Shown piece after piece: positions 41,857-51,234 of a stretch of 64,000 nt of DNA. The DNA comes from Pedobacter rhizosphaerae. Lineage in GTDB: Bacteria > Bacteroidota > Bacteroidia > Sphingobacteriales > Sphingobacteriaceae. Positions within the stretch are counted from its first letter, which is position 1. Each line of letters opens with the position of its first letter. The notes under the pieces were generated by a model. The model was not told where the DNA came from and made no database searches. It was given only the letters and a program-made list of their open reading frames with translations. Where the stretch lies: NCBI RefSeq assembly GCF_900111155.1, contig NZ_FOGG01000019.1:1-64000 (forward strand), given 5' to 3'. Position numbers and translations under genes: made by a program.

Positions 41857-43623
41857 CTACTTGATGACCGCTTCAAAAGGCATTCTTGCTTGTATCCCCG
41901 AACTGGCCACTACTTTTTTCATTTGTTGATAGAGGTAGTAATTTTCACCTAATTCTTGTTTAGTGTAATAAGTTTTTACCCGATCGGTACTTTCCTGAAG
42001 TAATGATTTTAATGGATCAATTACATCTGGATATTCGACGATTTTATAATCTTTTAAATTTGCTTTTTTTGCCGCGGCTTTAATGGCATCGTTAAAACTT
42101 CCAATTCGATCTGCAAGCCCAATTTGTACGGCATCGGTACCAATCCAAACGTGGCCACCTCCTACGCTATCAATATAAGCCTTACTCTTCTTTCTGCCTT
42201 CGGCTACGCGGCTCACAAAGCCACTGTAAATTCTGTTCAATTCATTTTGAATAATAAATTTTTCCCCTTCAGTCATGGGGCGGTTAGTGGCCATAATATC
42301 AGCATATTTACCTGTTTTTACGCCGTCGAATGTAATTCCCAATTTATTGGTCATCAGGTTTTGGAAGTTTGGAATAATTCCGAAAACACCAATAGAACCA
42401 GTTATGGTATTGGGCTGAACAAAGATACTGTCGGCTGCACAAGCGATATAATATCCGCCAGAAGCCGCAACATCACCAAATGAGGCCATTACCGGCTTAA
42501 CTTTTTTACTGAGTACAATTTCTCTCCAGATTACATCGGATGCAAGGGCACTACCTCCGGGAGAATTTACGCGCAATACGATGGCTTTTATGTCGTCATC
42601 CAAGCGTGCTTTACGGATGGCTCTAGAAATGCGTTCTGAGCCGATTTGATTGTCAGATCCTTCTCCACCGGTAATATCTCCATTGGCGTAAATCACAGCA
42701 ACCTTATTTTTGCTGGAACCACTATCTGTATTGTTTTTAAGGTAATCGTTTATGGAAACAGCACGGATAACTTCGTCTTTTTTACGGCCAGAGAGTTTAC
42801 GTAATTTGTCTAAAATTTCATCCTTGTACTTTAACCCGTCGACCATTTTATAGTTTAGGGCATCTTGAGGTTCGCGGATTTTATAATTGTCGGCAATGGT
42901 ATAAAGAGAATCTTTCAGGATGTCTCTACTTTGTGCAATATCCGTTAAAAAAGTATTATACAAGCCACCAACATAAGCGGTTACCTGCTTACGGTTGTAA
43001 TCGCTCATTTTATCTAAAATGAAGGGCTCTACCGCACTTTTATAGTTTCCAACACGAATAACCTGTGCTTCTATTCCTAGTTTTTCTAATGTTCCTTTGA
43101 AAAAGGTAAGTTCAGAACTGAAGCCCTTGAATTCTAATGCGCCTTCTGGGTTTAAGTAGATTTCATCAGCAACAGAGGCTAAATAATAGGCACCCTGAGT
43201 GTAAACTTCACTGTAGGCAATTATTTTTTTATGGGATTTTTTGAAATCAATTAATGCATTTCTGATTTCACGCATGGTGGCAAAACCAGCGTTTGGACTG
43301 CTCACGTTCAGGTAAATACATTTAATATTATCATCTGTTTTAGCTTTTTGCAGAGATTTTAGGAGGTCGTTTAAGCCTATACCATCTTTTTCTTCTCCAC
43401 CTACAATAGGTAGATTGCCAAAAGGGTTTTTGGGTGTGCGTTCGGTTATTGCCTGATCGAGGTTAAGGAATAAAACAGAGTTGTTGTTTACCACTACGTT
43501 TTTATCCGTATCCACCGAGGCGATTAAACCTACAATGATAAAAAAGCAAATTACTCCGATAAGCACCATGGAAAGGAAAAAACCAAGCATGGAGGCAAAT
43601 AGATACTTAAAGAAATCTCTCAT
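41857..43623 (-). CDS. sppA: Signal peptide peptidase SppA, 67K type
   Basis: This 588-residue membrane protease degrades leftover signal peptides. One N-terminal membrane helix lies at about 12-36. It has two tandem S49 domains: the first supplies the catalytic Lys in VGNYKSAVEPF near residue 193, the second the nucleophile Ser in DVAASGGYYIACAAD near 385 (RVNSPGGSALASD precedes it). This is the fused 67K form found in Bacteroidota and E. coli. It is divergent from folK. Confidence 0.93.
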   Translation of the reverse strand: MRDFFKYLFASMLGFFLSMVLIGVICFFIIVGLIASVDTDKNVVVNNNSVLFLNLDQAITERTPKNPFGNLPIVGGEEKDGIGLNDLLKSLQKAKTDDNIKCIYLNVSSPNAGFATMREIRNALIDFKKSHKKIIAYSEVYTQGAYYLASVADEIYLNPEGALEFKGFSSELTFFKGTLEKLGIEAQVIRVGNYKSAVEPFILDKMSDYNRKQVTAYVGGLYNTFLTDIAQSRDILKDSLYTIADNYKIREPQDALNYKMVDGLKYKDEILDKLRKLSGRKKDEVIRAVSINDYLKNNTDSGSSKNKVAVIYANGDITGGEGSDNQIGSERISRAIRKARLDDDIKAIVLRVNSPGGSALASDVIWREIVLSKKVKPVMASFGDVAASGGYYIACAADSIFVQPNTITGSIGVFGIIPNFQNLMTNKLGITFDGVKTGKYADIMATNRPMTEGEKFIIQNELNRIYSGFVSRVAEGRKKSKAYIDSVGGGHVWIGTDAVQIGLADRIGSFNDAIKAAAKKANLKDYKIVEYPDVIDPLKSLLQESTDRVKTYYTKQELGENYYLYQQMKKVVASSGIQARMPFEAVIK

Positions 43624-43633
43624 TTAAATGTTT

Positions 43634-43641
43634 TAATTTTG
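43634..43641 (+). promoter_or_regulatory. Candidate -7 box for folK
   Basis: Exact TAnnTTTG match TAATTTTG, 33 nt before the ATG at 43675; no clear -33 box. Confidence 0.35.
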
Positions 43642-43674
43642 TGTTGTAAAGATATAAAAATACACATCGCTTAT

Positions 43675-44169
43675 ATGGCTTTAGAGCGCACAATTGCTTA
43701 TTTGTTACTGGGGGGAAATTTAGGAGATATTAAGGCGAATTTACACTTAGCCATACAACTGCTGGAAGAAAGGGTAGGGAAGATTGTTTCGGTTTCTGCG
43801 CTATACGAAACTGCAGCCTGGGGCAAAACCGATCAGCCAGCATTCTTAAATCAGGCGGTAGGAGTGGAAACTGATTTAGCTCCAATGGATGTTTTAGCGG
43901 CTGCGCTGGCAATAGAGGCAGAGTTGGGTAGAATTAGAAAAGAGAAATGGGGTGAAAGACTAATTGATATTGATCTGATTCTCTTTGGAGATCAGGTAAT
44001 TAATATTGAAGGGAAACTTCAGGTTCCTCATCCACATATGCAGGACAGGAATTTTGTGTTAACCCCTTTAGCAGAAATTGCAGGCGATGTGGTTCATCCT
44101 GTGTGGAATAAAAATATTTCAACATTGGCAGAAAATACTTCTGATAAATTGCCTGTAAAGCGGTTGTAA
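43675..44169 (+). CDS. folK: HPPK, 2-amino-4-hydroxy-6-hydroxymethyldihydropteridine diphosphokinase
   Basis: This 164-residue enzyme transfers pyrophosphate from ATP to 6-hydroxymethyl-dihydropterin in folate synthesis. LLLGGNLGDIKANL near 10-23 is the start of the pterin/ATP site, and KWGERLIDIDLILFGD and VPHPHMQDRNFVL are the HPPK signatures, the last two complete. The frame extends 12 codons upstream, but the start at 43675 (MALERTIAYL) matches the family. It is followed 16 nt later by an Hpt gene. Confidence 0.93.
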   Translation: MALERTIAYLLLGGNLGDIKANLHLAIQLLEERVGKIVSVSALYETAAWGKTDQPAFLNQAVGVETDLAPMDVLAAALAIEAELGRIRKEKWGERLIDIDLILFGDQVINIEGKLQVPHPHMQDRNFVLTPLAEIAGDVVHPVWNKNISTLAENTSDKLPVKRL

Positions 44170-44173
44170 TGAT

Positions 44174-44181
44174 TAGATTTG
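44174..44181 (+). promoter_or_regulatory. -7 box directly before the Hpt ATG
   Basis: Exact TAnnTTTG match TAGATTTG, ending 4 nt before the ATG at 44186. It lies in the 16-nt gap after folK, suggesting a separate, leaderless start. Confidence 0.5.
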
Positions 44182-44185
44182 TTAT

Positions 44186-44548
44186 ATGGAGAATATTTAT
44201 GATAATCATCCCATCGATTTATCATACCTTATTGAAATGCTTGGTAACAACCGAACGTTTATAATTGAATTTTTTGATACATTTTCTACACAAACCCCCT
44301 TGTACCTCGAAGAGTTGGATTTAGCCTTAACTAATCAAGACTGGGAACGGGTAGCCGACTGTGCGCATAAAATTAAGCCAACATTTGGATATTTTGGGCG
44401 CAATGACATCAGAGATCTGGTTCATGACATTGAACGGAGCGCAAGACAAAAAATGGCACCAGCTCAAATCATCACCGATGTGCAAAAATTAAAATCAACT
44501 TTAAATCAGCTCTATCTGCAAATAGCAGAAGCCAGAATTAATTTATAA
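44186..44548 (+). CDS. Histidine-containing phosphotransfer (Hpt) domain protein
   Basis: This 120-residue stand-alone Hpt protein has the helical bundle pattern and the phospho-accepting His61 in DCAHKIKPTFGYFG. Such proteins relay phosphate between hybrid histidine kinases and response regulators. No kinase or regulator gene is nearby. Its 3' end overlaps the convergent pssA gene by 6 bp. The Lys-Pro following the His is typical of Hpt domains. Confidence 0.85.
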   Translation: MENIYDNHPIDLSYLIEMLGNNRTFIIEFFDTFSTQTPLYLEELDLALTNQDWERVADCAHKIKPTFGYFGRNDIRDLVHDIERSARQKMAPAQIITDVQKLKSTLNQLYLQIAEARINL

Positions 44549-45232
44549 CAGTTTGGATGAGCTACTTCTAAAATGTAAGAAGGACATGCCAATGTAAAGT
44601 ACCAGCACAAATGGAATAGCTGCGAAATTTAAAAACGCAATAAGCAAGGCTGAGATCATCAGGAAGATGAATTTAATCTTGTTTCGGGTCCAGCTTAATT
44701 CGCCAAATTTTAAAGAGAATATTTTAATTTCACTGACCAAAAGGAAAGCAGTTAGCGCTGTAATGCCTAAAAGTAGGAAAGAAGATCCTATTACACCAGG
44801 ATAGTCGCGCCCTATAAAAGACAATGAGCAGATGAACAGCGTATTCATTGGGGTATTCAGGCCAATGAAGTCTTCAGTTTGCCGCTCATCATTGTTAAAT
44901 TTGGCTAATCGCAATGCAGAAAATATGGTAATTAAGAATCCGAAGTAAGGAAGGTAATCCGAGGTATAATCGCTTAGTTTCAATAGTTGAAACATCACTA
45001 CGCCCGGTAAAAAACCAAAACTTACCATATCGGCAAGGGAGTCTAGATCCTTTCCGATTGCTGATTTCACATTTAGAAATCGGGCAACCATGCCATCAAA
45101 AAAGTCGAATATACCGGATAGGATTACGAAGTAAGCGGCGGTTTCAAGATCGCCTTTAAATGCAAAAACGATCCCTATACAACCAGAAAAGAGGTTAGCG
45201 CAGGTAATCGCATTGGGAATGTACTTTTTCAT
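44543..45232 (-). CDS. pssA: CDP-diacylglycerol-serine O-phosphatidyltransferase
   Basis: This 229-residue inner-membrane enzyme makes phosphatidylserine, the precursor of phosphatidylethanolamine. The CDP-alcohol motif DGxxAR...GxxxDxxxD is complete in DFFDGMVARFLNVKSAIGKD followed by DSLAD. About seven membrane helices follow the pattern of the family. The 3' end overlaps the convergent Hpt gene by 6 bp. No phosphatidylserine decarboxylase is adjacent. Confidence 0.93.
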   Translation of the reverse strand: MKKYIPNAITCANLFSGCIGIVFAFKGDLETAAYFVILSGIFDFFDGMVARFLNVKSAIGKDLDSLADMVSFGFLPGVVMFQLLKLSDYTSDYLPYFGFLITIFSALRLAKFNNDERQTEDFIGLNTPMNTLFICSLSFIGRDYPGVIGSSFLLLGITALTAFLLVSEIKIFSLKFGELSWTRNKIKFIFLMISALLIAFLNFAAIPFVLVLYIGMSFLHFRSSSSKLL

Positions 45233-45323
45233 GAGATAGGATAAAGGTAAATAATTAAGGTGTAAGATTTAAGTAACCTGGATGGAAAACTTAATCCTTA
45301 CACCTTTATGTCATTCGCCTTTA

Positions 45324-47021
45324 CTAGCTGTTCATCGAAATCAGGAATTCTTCGTTGCTCTTAGTTCCTTTAATTTGAGCCTGAACAAATTCCATCGCCT
45401 CCTGGCTGTTCATGTCAGCCAAGTGGTTACGTAAGATCCAAACCCTTTGCAAGGTATCTCTGTCGTGCAATAGATCATCTCTACGTGTACTTGATGCTGT
45501 GATATCGATAGCAGGGAAAATACGTTTGTTAGATAATTTACGATCCAACTGAAGCTCCATGTTACCTGTACCTTTGAATTCTTCGAAGATTACCTCATCC
45601 ATTTTAGAACCTGTATCTGTTAATGCAGTTGCCAAAATAGTTAATGAACCACCGTTTTCAATATTACGTGCCGCTCCGAAGAAACGTTTTGGTTTGTGTA
45701 GTGCATTCGCATCAACACCACCCGATAAGATTTTTCCTGATGCCGGAGCAGTTGTATTATAAGCTCTGGCTAAACGGGTAATAGAATCTAAAAGAATGAC
45801 TACATCGTGCCCGCTTTCTACCAAACGTTTAGATTTTTCCAGCACGATATTGGCAATTTTTACATGACGCTCTGCAGGCTCATCGAAAGTAGAGGCAATA
45901 ACCTCAGCCCTAACGCTACGTGCCATATCAGTAACCTCTTCCGGACGTTCATCTATTAAGAGAATAATTAAATAAACTTCTGGGTGGTTTTTAGCGATAG
46001 CATTTGCAACTTCTTTAAGTAAATTCGTTTTACCTGTTTTAGGTTGTGCTACAATTAAACCACGCTGACCTTTACCGATAGGGGTAAATAAATCCATAAT
46101 ACGGGTGCTGTAATTACCAGTATCTGTAAATAAATTTAATCTTTCGGTAGGGAAGAGAGGAGTAAGGTAGTCGAAAGGTACACGATCACGAACCTCTGCA
46201 GGAATACGGCCGTTAATGGTTTCTACCCTTACCAGAGGGAAATATTTTTCACCTTCTTTTGGAGGGCGGATACTTCCTTTAACCGTATCACCAGTTTTTA
46301 AACCAAAAAGTTTAATTTGTGATTGTGATACATAAATATCATCAGGAGAAGTCAGGTAGTTATAATCTGCTGAGCGTAAGAAACCATATCCGTCAGGCAT
46401 GATTTCCAATACCCCCTCATTGGTAATTACGTTATCAAAATCTAAATTAGAGTAGCTGTTTTCATTTTTATGATGGCTACCGGCATTAGGTTGTTTTTGC
46501 GAACGGTTATCGTCACGCTGAGGTTTCTCTTTTTGCTCGTGTTTTGGTTTTGGAGCTGGAACCACTTCTGCATTTTCTTCAATAAGCGCAGAAATTGGTT
46601 TTACACTTTCTACTTCAACAGTTCTTTCTGGCTGAAATTCAGCCACAGGCTCGTCGAAAAGCGTTACGGATTCTGTTTTTGGCTTAGAAACAGGTGCCAC
46701 ATCGTCTTTTTGGATTCTTGCTCTTTTTTTAGCGGGCTTTTCAGGTTCAGCCACAGCTGCAACTGCCTCAACCACTGGTGCTGCCACAGGAGCTTTAGCT
46801 GCCTTTGCAGATTTTGCTTTAGCTGAAGCAGGTGCCTTAGTTTTTTTCTCTTCAGGAGCATCTAAATCAGATTTAGCAGCACTGATTATTTCTTGCTGAT
46901 GTAAAAGCACTTCAACTAAGTCAATTTTTTTTAGGGAATCGGCACCTTCTATGCCGTAAGATTTTGCAAGCTCACGCAGTTCTGATGTGAGTTTATCATT
47001 TAATTCTGTTTTGCTAAACAT
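45324..47021 (-). CDS. rho: Transcription termination factor Rho, Bacteroidota form
   Basis: This 565-residue hexameric RNA helicase terminates untranslated transcripts. The N-terminal Rho domain ([20 protein letters not shown]) is followed by a long Ala/Lys/Pro/Glu-rich insert at about 50-195, then the cold-shock RNA-binding domain ([15 protein letters not shown]). The ATPase core has Walker [11 protein letters not shown] and Walker [17 protein letters not shown]. The disordered insert is a known Bacteroidota feature, and in Bacteroides it has been linked to phase separation. A 420-bp leader region follows the start upstream. Confidence 0.95.
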   Translation of the reverse strand: MFSKTELNDKLTSELRELAKSYGIEGADSLKKIDLVEVLLHQQEIISAAKSDLDAPEEKKTKAPASAKAKSAKAAKAPVAAPVVEAVAAVAEPEKPAKKRARIQKDDVAPVSKPKTESVTLFDEPVAEFQPERTVEVESVKPISALIEENAEVVPAPKPKHEQKEKPQRDDNRSQKQPNAGSHHKNENSYSNLDFDNVITNEGVLEIMPDGYGFLRSADYNYLTSPDDIYVSQSQIKLFGLKTGDTVKGSIRPPKEGEKYFPLVRVETINGRIPAEVRDRVPFDYLTPLFPTERLNLFTDTGNYSTRIMDLFTPIGKGQRGLIVAQPKTGKTNLLKEVANAIAKNHPEVYLIILLIDERPEEVTDMARSVRAEVIASTFDEPAERHVKIANIVLEKSKRLVESGHDVVILLDSITRLARAYNTTAPASGKILSGGVDANALHKPKRFFGAARNIENGGSLTILATALTDTGSKMDEVIFEEFKGTGNMELQLDRKLSNKRIFPAIDITASSTRRDDLLHDRDTLQRVWILRNHLADMNSQEAMEFVQAQIKGTKSNEEFLISMNS

Positions 47022-47442
47022 TCTAAATATATATGTTTCAAGAAATTTTTTATTTGCTTATAACGCTTTTTCGGTTATAAAGCTGCACAAGCTTATAAAT
47101 GTGTTTTGCCTAAGCCCGGCGGTTTTGTTGTGTATAAATTCTTTAGGCTATAAAACTTTTATGAGTTTTAACTTTAATAAACTCAAAATGGTTTCATAAA
47201 GTGTTTAAATGCTGAATAAAAAAGCAGTATTGGCTCTTTAAAAATGATTACAAAAACAAGTCTTGGTAAAATTTTCTGGGATATTCAGATAAACGGTTGA
47301 GAAATTATGTTGCAATTGTATGTATTTGAAACGTAATCTGCAAGAGAAAAATTAAAATGTTTAAAAAAATATTTGTTATTGAGCTATTATTGTGGTGCAA
47401 AAAGTTTAAAAATCTTCATATTTGCAGCAAATAAGCCACAAT
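47022..47442. other. Divergent region rho / pyrF, with possible structured rho leader
   Basis: 421 bp without a gene. On the rho side, two near-palindromic stems (TTATAAC...GTTATAA at 47058-47080 and TTATAAAGC...GCTTATAA up to 47098) could form alternative hairpins in the leader, and Rho genes are commonly autoregulated. On the pyrF side a 7-of-8 -7 box CATATTTG lies at 47417-47424. Confidence 0.45.
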
Positions 47443-48273
47443 ATGACTAAGCAACAACTTTTTGAGGAGATACAAAAAAAACGTTCATTTCTTTGTGTTG
47501 GTCTCGATTCTTCTCTGGATAAAATTCCTCAGCACCTGTTAAAGTATGAAAATCCCATTTTGGAATTCAATAAACAAATAATAGATGCTACCAAAGATTT
47601 ATGTGTTGCTTATAAACCCAATACTGCATTTTATGAGTGTTACGGAAAAAAAGGCTGGGAAACTTTAATCGAAACCTGGAAATATATACCACAGGATATT
47701 TTTTCTATAGCGGATGCAAAAAGGGGAGATATTGGCAATACCTCTGCAATGTATGCGGAAACGTTTTTCAATGCGGCATCTTCAGAAATGAGTTTTGATT
47801 CGGTTACCGTTGCTCCATACATGGGGAGCGATTCGGTAACACCTTTTTTAACTTTTAAAGATAAATGGGTGATTCTTTTAGCGCTCACCTCTAATTCGGG
47901 TCATGCAGACTTTCAACTTCAAGAAGTTGGGCAGGACAGGCTTTTTGAGAAAGTGCTTCAAACTTCTCAAACCTGGGCCACAGCTGAGCAGATGATGTAT
48001 GTGGTAGGTGCAACTCGTGGTGCCGCATTTGCTGATGTGCGTAAACTGGCACCAGATCACTTTTTATTGGTGCCTGGGGTAGGTGCTCAAGGGGGAGACC
48101 TAAAAGAAGTATGTAAGTATGGATTAAACTCAACCTGTGGTTTGTTGATTAATTCTTCCAGAGGAATCATTTATGCCAGCCAGGGAGAAGATTTTGCAGA
48201 AAAAGCAAGAGCTGAAGCCCTTAAACTGCAACAGGAAATGGAGCAGATTTTAGGAGAAGCAGGATTGATATAA
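47443..48273 (+). CDS. pyrF: Orotidine 5'-phosphate decarboxylase (long form)
   Basis: This 276-residue enzyme makes UMP from OMP in pyrimidine synthesis. [16 protein letters not shown] near 20, the active-site [10 protein letters not shown] (Asp-Lys-Asp) near 88 and [11 protein letters not shown] near 205 match the longer, type 2 OMP decarboxylases. The frame is open seven codons upstream, but the first Met with RBS-free leader spacing is at 47443 ([10 protein letters not shown]). It stands divergent from rho, without operon partners. Confidence 0.93.
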   Translation: MTKQQLFEEIQKKRSFLCVGLDSSLDKIPQHLLKYENPILEFNKQIIDATKDLCVAYKPNTAFYECYGKKGWETLIETWKYIPQDIFSIADAKRGDIGNTSAMYAETFFNAASSEMSFDSVTVAPYMGSDSVTPFLTFKDKWVILLALTSNSGHADFQLQEVGQDRLFEKVLQTSQTWATAEQMMYVVGATRGAAFADVRKLAPDHFLLVPGVGAQGGDLKEVCKYGLNSTCGLLINSSRGIIYASQGEDFAEKARAEALKLQQEMEQILGEAGLI

Positions 48274-48477
48274 ATCCCTGATTAAGCATTCCCATTTTCT
48301 GATGATTTTGTAGTAGTTCATTGTCGCCAATAGATTTATGGTGATGAATGCTTATGAACTTTTGGGTGGATTATATTTGACCTGTAAGCGTTAAGCCCAC
48401 ACATTCCAATAATCTGATGCTATGGCTAAAACTAAACGTTTAAATTAATCGCTCCAGGTAATATTTCATTATCTTCC

Positions 48478-49767
48478 ATGATGGATATCCCTGAAGATTT
48501 TCTTCACTACGTGTGGCAGTTTAGATCCTTTAATTATAGTGGATTGGCTACTACCATGGGTGAAAAAATCAAGGTGATCAGCACTGGTTTGCTCAATAAA
48601 GATGCAGGGCCTGACTTTAGCAATGCCAAAATACAAATCGGTAGTACCATTTGGGCGGGTCAGGTAGAAATCCATCTCAAGTCTTCTGATTGGATAAAAC
48701 ATCATCATCAAAATGATGGTAGTTATGATAATGTAATACTTCACGTGGTGTTAGAACACGATGAGGATGTTGTTCGAAATGATGGTTCTATTCTTCCGGT
48801 ATTAGTTTTAAAAAATAGAATACCACAAACACTTCTGGATAAATATTATGGTTTGATCTTAAATTTGAATGATTTTCCATGTAAGATTCAGGTTAAAGAT
48901 GTTGATCCACTGATTGTTGATTCTTTTCTCGCGAGGGTTGTAATAGAAAGGTTTGAATTAAAAACCACTCAGGTATTTGAGCGCCTCGCTCAACTGAAAG
49001 GGAACTGGGATGAGACTTTTTATCACTTTTTGGCGCGGAACTTTGGTTTTAAGGTAAATGGATCACCGTTTGAATTATTAGCAAAGGCTATTCCACAGCA
49101 TTACTTTGCCAGGCATAAGGATCACCCGGAACAAATAGAAGCTTTGGTTTTTGGTGCCGCTGGTTTTTTAAATGATGGGTTTAAAGAAGAGTATCCGGCA
49201 AAGCTGAAGAAAGAGTTTGAATATTTAAAGCAGAAATACAACATTAAACCTATAGAGGTTAGCCTCTGGAAGTTTATGCGCATGCGGCCTCAAAATTTTC
49301 CTACCCTGAGGTTAGCGCAATTCGCAGCATTGATTGTACAGTCGAACCACCTTTTTTCAAAGGTTATGGATGTAAAGGATGTTTCGGAATTAAGGCGTTT
49401 ATTTGAAAATCTACCTGTAAACGATTATTGGAAGCATCATTATCATTTTAAGAAAGAGGTTGAGGATGTTAGTGTTCAAATTGGAAAGGTTTCTATAGAT
49501 AACATTCTTTTAAATACCGTCGCCTTATTCTTATTTGCGTATGGGAAACACACTGCCAGTCAGTTTTATATTAACCGGGCAATTCAGTTATTGGAGCATT
49601 TGCCAGCCGAAAACAATGCGGTTACTGAAAGATTTGTGGCCGCAGGGATTAAAATGGCACACGCTTTTACATCGCAAGGAATTTTGCAACTTAAAAAACA
49701 ATACTGTGATCAGAAAAAATGCTTATCTTGTGGTATCGGGATTAAAATACTGAAGAACGAAAAATAA
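48478..49767 (+). CDS. DUF2851 protein
   Basis: This 429-residue protein belongs to the DUF2851 family, found in Bacteroidota next to a PspC gene, as here. FLHYVWQFRSFNYSGL near 8 and TGLLNKDAGPDFSNAKI near 36 are the N-terminal marks, followed by QVEIHLKSSDW. A Cys-rich end (CDQKKCLSCGIG) may bind metal. Some relatives resemble nuclease folds, but activity here is not established. It precedes the PspC gene by 160 bp of repeat-containing DNA. Confidence 0.85.
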   Translation: MMDIPEDFLHYVWQFRSFNYSGLATTMGEKIKVISTGLLNKDAGPDFSNAKIQIGSTIWAGQVEIHLKSSDWIKHHHQNDGSYDNVILHVVLEHDEDVVRNDGSILPVLVLKNRIPQTLLDKYYGLILNLNDFPCKIQVKDVDPLIVDSFLARVVIERFELKTTQVFERLAQLKGNWDETFYHFLARNFGFKVNGSPFELLAKAIPQHYFARHKDHPEQIEALVFGAAGFLNDGFKEEYPAKLKKEFEYLKQKYNIKPIEVSLWKFMRMRPQNFPTLRLAQFAALIVQSNHLFSKVMDVKDVSELRRLFENLPVNDYWKHHYHFKKEVEDVSVQIGKVSIDNILLNTVALFLFAYGKHTASQFYINRAIQLLEHLPAENNAVTERFVAAGIKMAHAFTSQGILQLKKQYCDQKKCLSCGIGIKILKNEK

Positions 49768-49789
49768 ATTTAAGTTCAAATTATAGCGT

Positions 49790-49860
49790 ACAAAGTTGAA
49801 AGTTAAAAGTATAAAGTGGAAAGTGTTGAATACCGATACTCGAAGTTGATACTAATATTA
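49790..49860. repeat. Partial copy of the purine-rich intergenic repeat
   Basis: ACAAAGTTGAAAGTTAAAAG and AAGTGGAAAGTG at 49790-49830 resemble the start of the 20.7-kb unit, followed by GATACTCGAAGTTGATAC as in the 41.6-kb repeats. Degenerate. Confidence 0.5.
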
Positions 49861-49929
49861 AAACCTTTTTCGTTCTTAAAGAGTTAAGATAAAAGGTCTG
49901 ATGTTTTTAATAAATAATAAGGCATAAAA

Positions 49930-50148
49930 ATGTTCCAGCGAATTGTAACCTATTTTGAACAACAAAGTTTTGGCGTTTCTACTTATCTGGCCAATAAGCT
50001 GAATATGAGTACTTCCAAGGTGAGGTTGTTTTTTATCTATTCTTCCTTTTTGGCCGTTGGTTTCCCGATACTTTTTTATTTCCTGGCTGCGGTAGTATTG
50101 GATATCCGGAATTATATGAAGCGGATGAGACTTAGGGTGTGGGAGTAA
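49930..50148 (+). CDS. PspC-domain membrane protein
   Basis: A 72-residue protein with the PspC domain layout: an N-terminal GVSTYLANKLNMSTSKVRL helix-turn-like stretch, then a membrane helix at about 38-58, and a charged tail. PspC proteins modulate the phage-shock/envelope-stress response in many bacteria. In Bacteroidota it is usually paired with DUF2851, suggesting a conserved but unknown function. No PspA gene is present here. Confidence 0.82.
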   Translation: MFQRIVTYFEQQSFGVSTYLANKLNMSTSKVRLFFIYSSFLAVGFPILFYFLAAVVLDIRNYMKRMRLRVWE

Positions 50149-50158
50149 AGATTGACAT

Positions 50159-50215
50159 ATGAGAAATTAGGTCTTAGATATGAGATATGAGATGTGAGAT
50201 GTGAGATGTGAGAAT
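50159..50215. repeat. Tandem 8-bp GATATGAG / GATGTGAG repeats
   Basis: About seven 8-bp units after the PspC gene. Low-complexity tract of the kind common in Sphingobacteriaceae intergenic regions; not coding. Confidence 0.65.
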
Positions 50216-50296
50216 TGAGCATGAGTCATAATACATTTATATGAAATTATCGACCTGATTGTTTAAAGAAGTTTTGTTTGACTTTGAGCCTCCCTG

Positions 50297-50953
50297 CTAA
50301 TCGTCGTCTCTTAAAATCTCTGCAATTTCAAGAAAACCTTTTTCTGCGGCTAAATCAGCCGGCAGTTTACCACCTTCCATCCGTAAGGAGACTTCGGCAC
50401 CATGCTCTAAAAGTAAAATAATCAACTCAATATTTCCCAGCTGCGCAGCGGTATGGAGTGGTGCGAGACCGGCTTTTTGGCATACATTGGGATAGGCGCC
50501 GCTATCTAACAACATTTTGGTTATATTGTAATTATTCGCGGCAACTGCTGAGTGGATAGGGAAAACATTAAACCCATTTTTTGAGGCGAGGTTAACATCG
50601 GCACCTTTAAGTACCAGAAAACGGGCGAGTTCTTCATGACCAAAATAACAGGCTAGTCCTAATGGGGTAAAACCATCGTCAGAATAATCATTAACACGTT
50701 CAGGATTTTGAAAAATTAATAAGGTTGCGGTATCAAATTTACCAACAGCACAGGCCTCAAAGAGCGTTAAATCAGAAACAAATTCTGCAATCACATTGGC
50801 AATGTCTTGTTTCTTGTAATAACAGGCCAGTAGCAGGGCTGAAATACCATGAGAGGTATTTTTTTCGGCCAGTTGAGGATGCTGGATTAATATTTCCTTC
50901 ACCCCCTGTAAATTTCCTGATTCAATTTGTTCTTCTAGCTGCGCAATATCCAT
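50297..50953 (-). CDS. Ankyrin-repeat protein
   Basis: The 218-residue protein is made of about six ankyrin repeats, with clear TPLGLACYFGHEELARFLVLKG, FPIHSAVAANNYNITKMLL and APLHTAAQLGNIELIILLLEHG units. There is no signal peptide or membrane helix, so it is probably a cytoplasmic binding protein. Ankyrin proteins in bacteria bind partner proteins; the partner is not predictable. A terminator-like hairpin lies in its leader at 51014-51043. Confidence 0.9.
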   Translation of the reverse strand: MDIAQLEEQIESGNLQGVKEILIQHPQLAEKNTSHGISALLLACYYKKQDIANVIAEFVSDLTLFEACAVGKFDTATLLIFQNPERVNDYSDDGFTPLGLACYFGHEELARFLVLKGADVNLASKNGFNVFPIHSAVAANNYNITKMLLDSGAYPNVCQKAGLAPLHTAAQLGNIELIILLLEHGAEVSLRMEGGKLPADLAAEKGFLEIAEILRDDD

Positions 50954-51013
50954 ATGGAATGTTTAATTCTAAAAATCGTTTTAAATTAATAAAAAATACC
51001 ATATAATAAAAAA

Positions 51014-51043
51014 TCCCGTTTTACCTCTCCAGGCCAAACGGGA
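51014..51043 (-). promoter_or_regulatory. Terminator-like hairpin in the ankyrin-gene leader
   Basis: TCCCGTTT (51014-51021) pairs with AAACGGGA (51036-51043). On the minus strand a T tract follows, so it would end or attenuate a transcript 60 nt before the ankyrin ATG. No minus-strand gene exists upstream, so it could instead end a short untranslated RNA. Confidence 0.5.
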
Positions 51044-51202
51044 CTAAACCTAAAACAAAATCCGTTTCATTTAAACAAAACGCTTCAACTGATGTGTTGA
51101 TAATATATAGACGGGCTTTTTAACAGAAGGTTTAATGCATGTAGAATATTTTATTTATTTTAAGGCCTCAGGATAAAAACACAAGAGATAGAATATATAT
51201 TT

Positions 51203-51210
51203 TATATTTG
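51203..51210 (+). promoter_or_regulatory. Candidate -7 box for ftsK
   Basis: Exact TAnnTTTG match TATATTTG, 24 nt before the ATG at 51235. Confidence 0.4.
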
Positions 51211-51234
51211 TCTTATAAAATACGATGATAGAAA

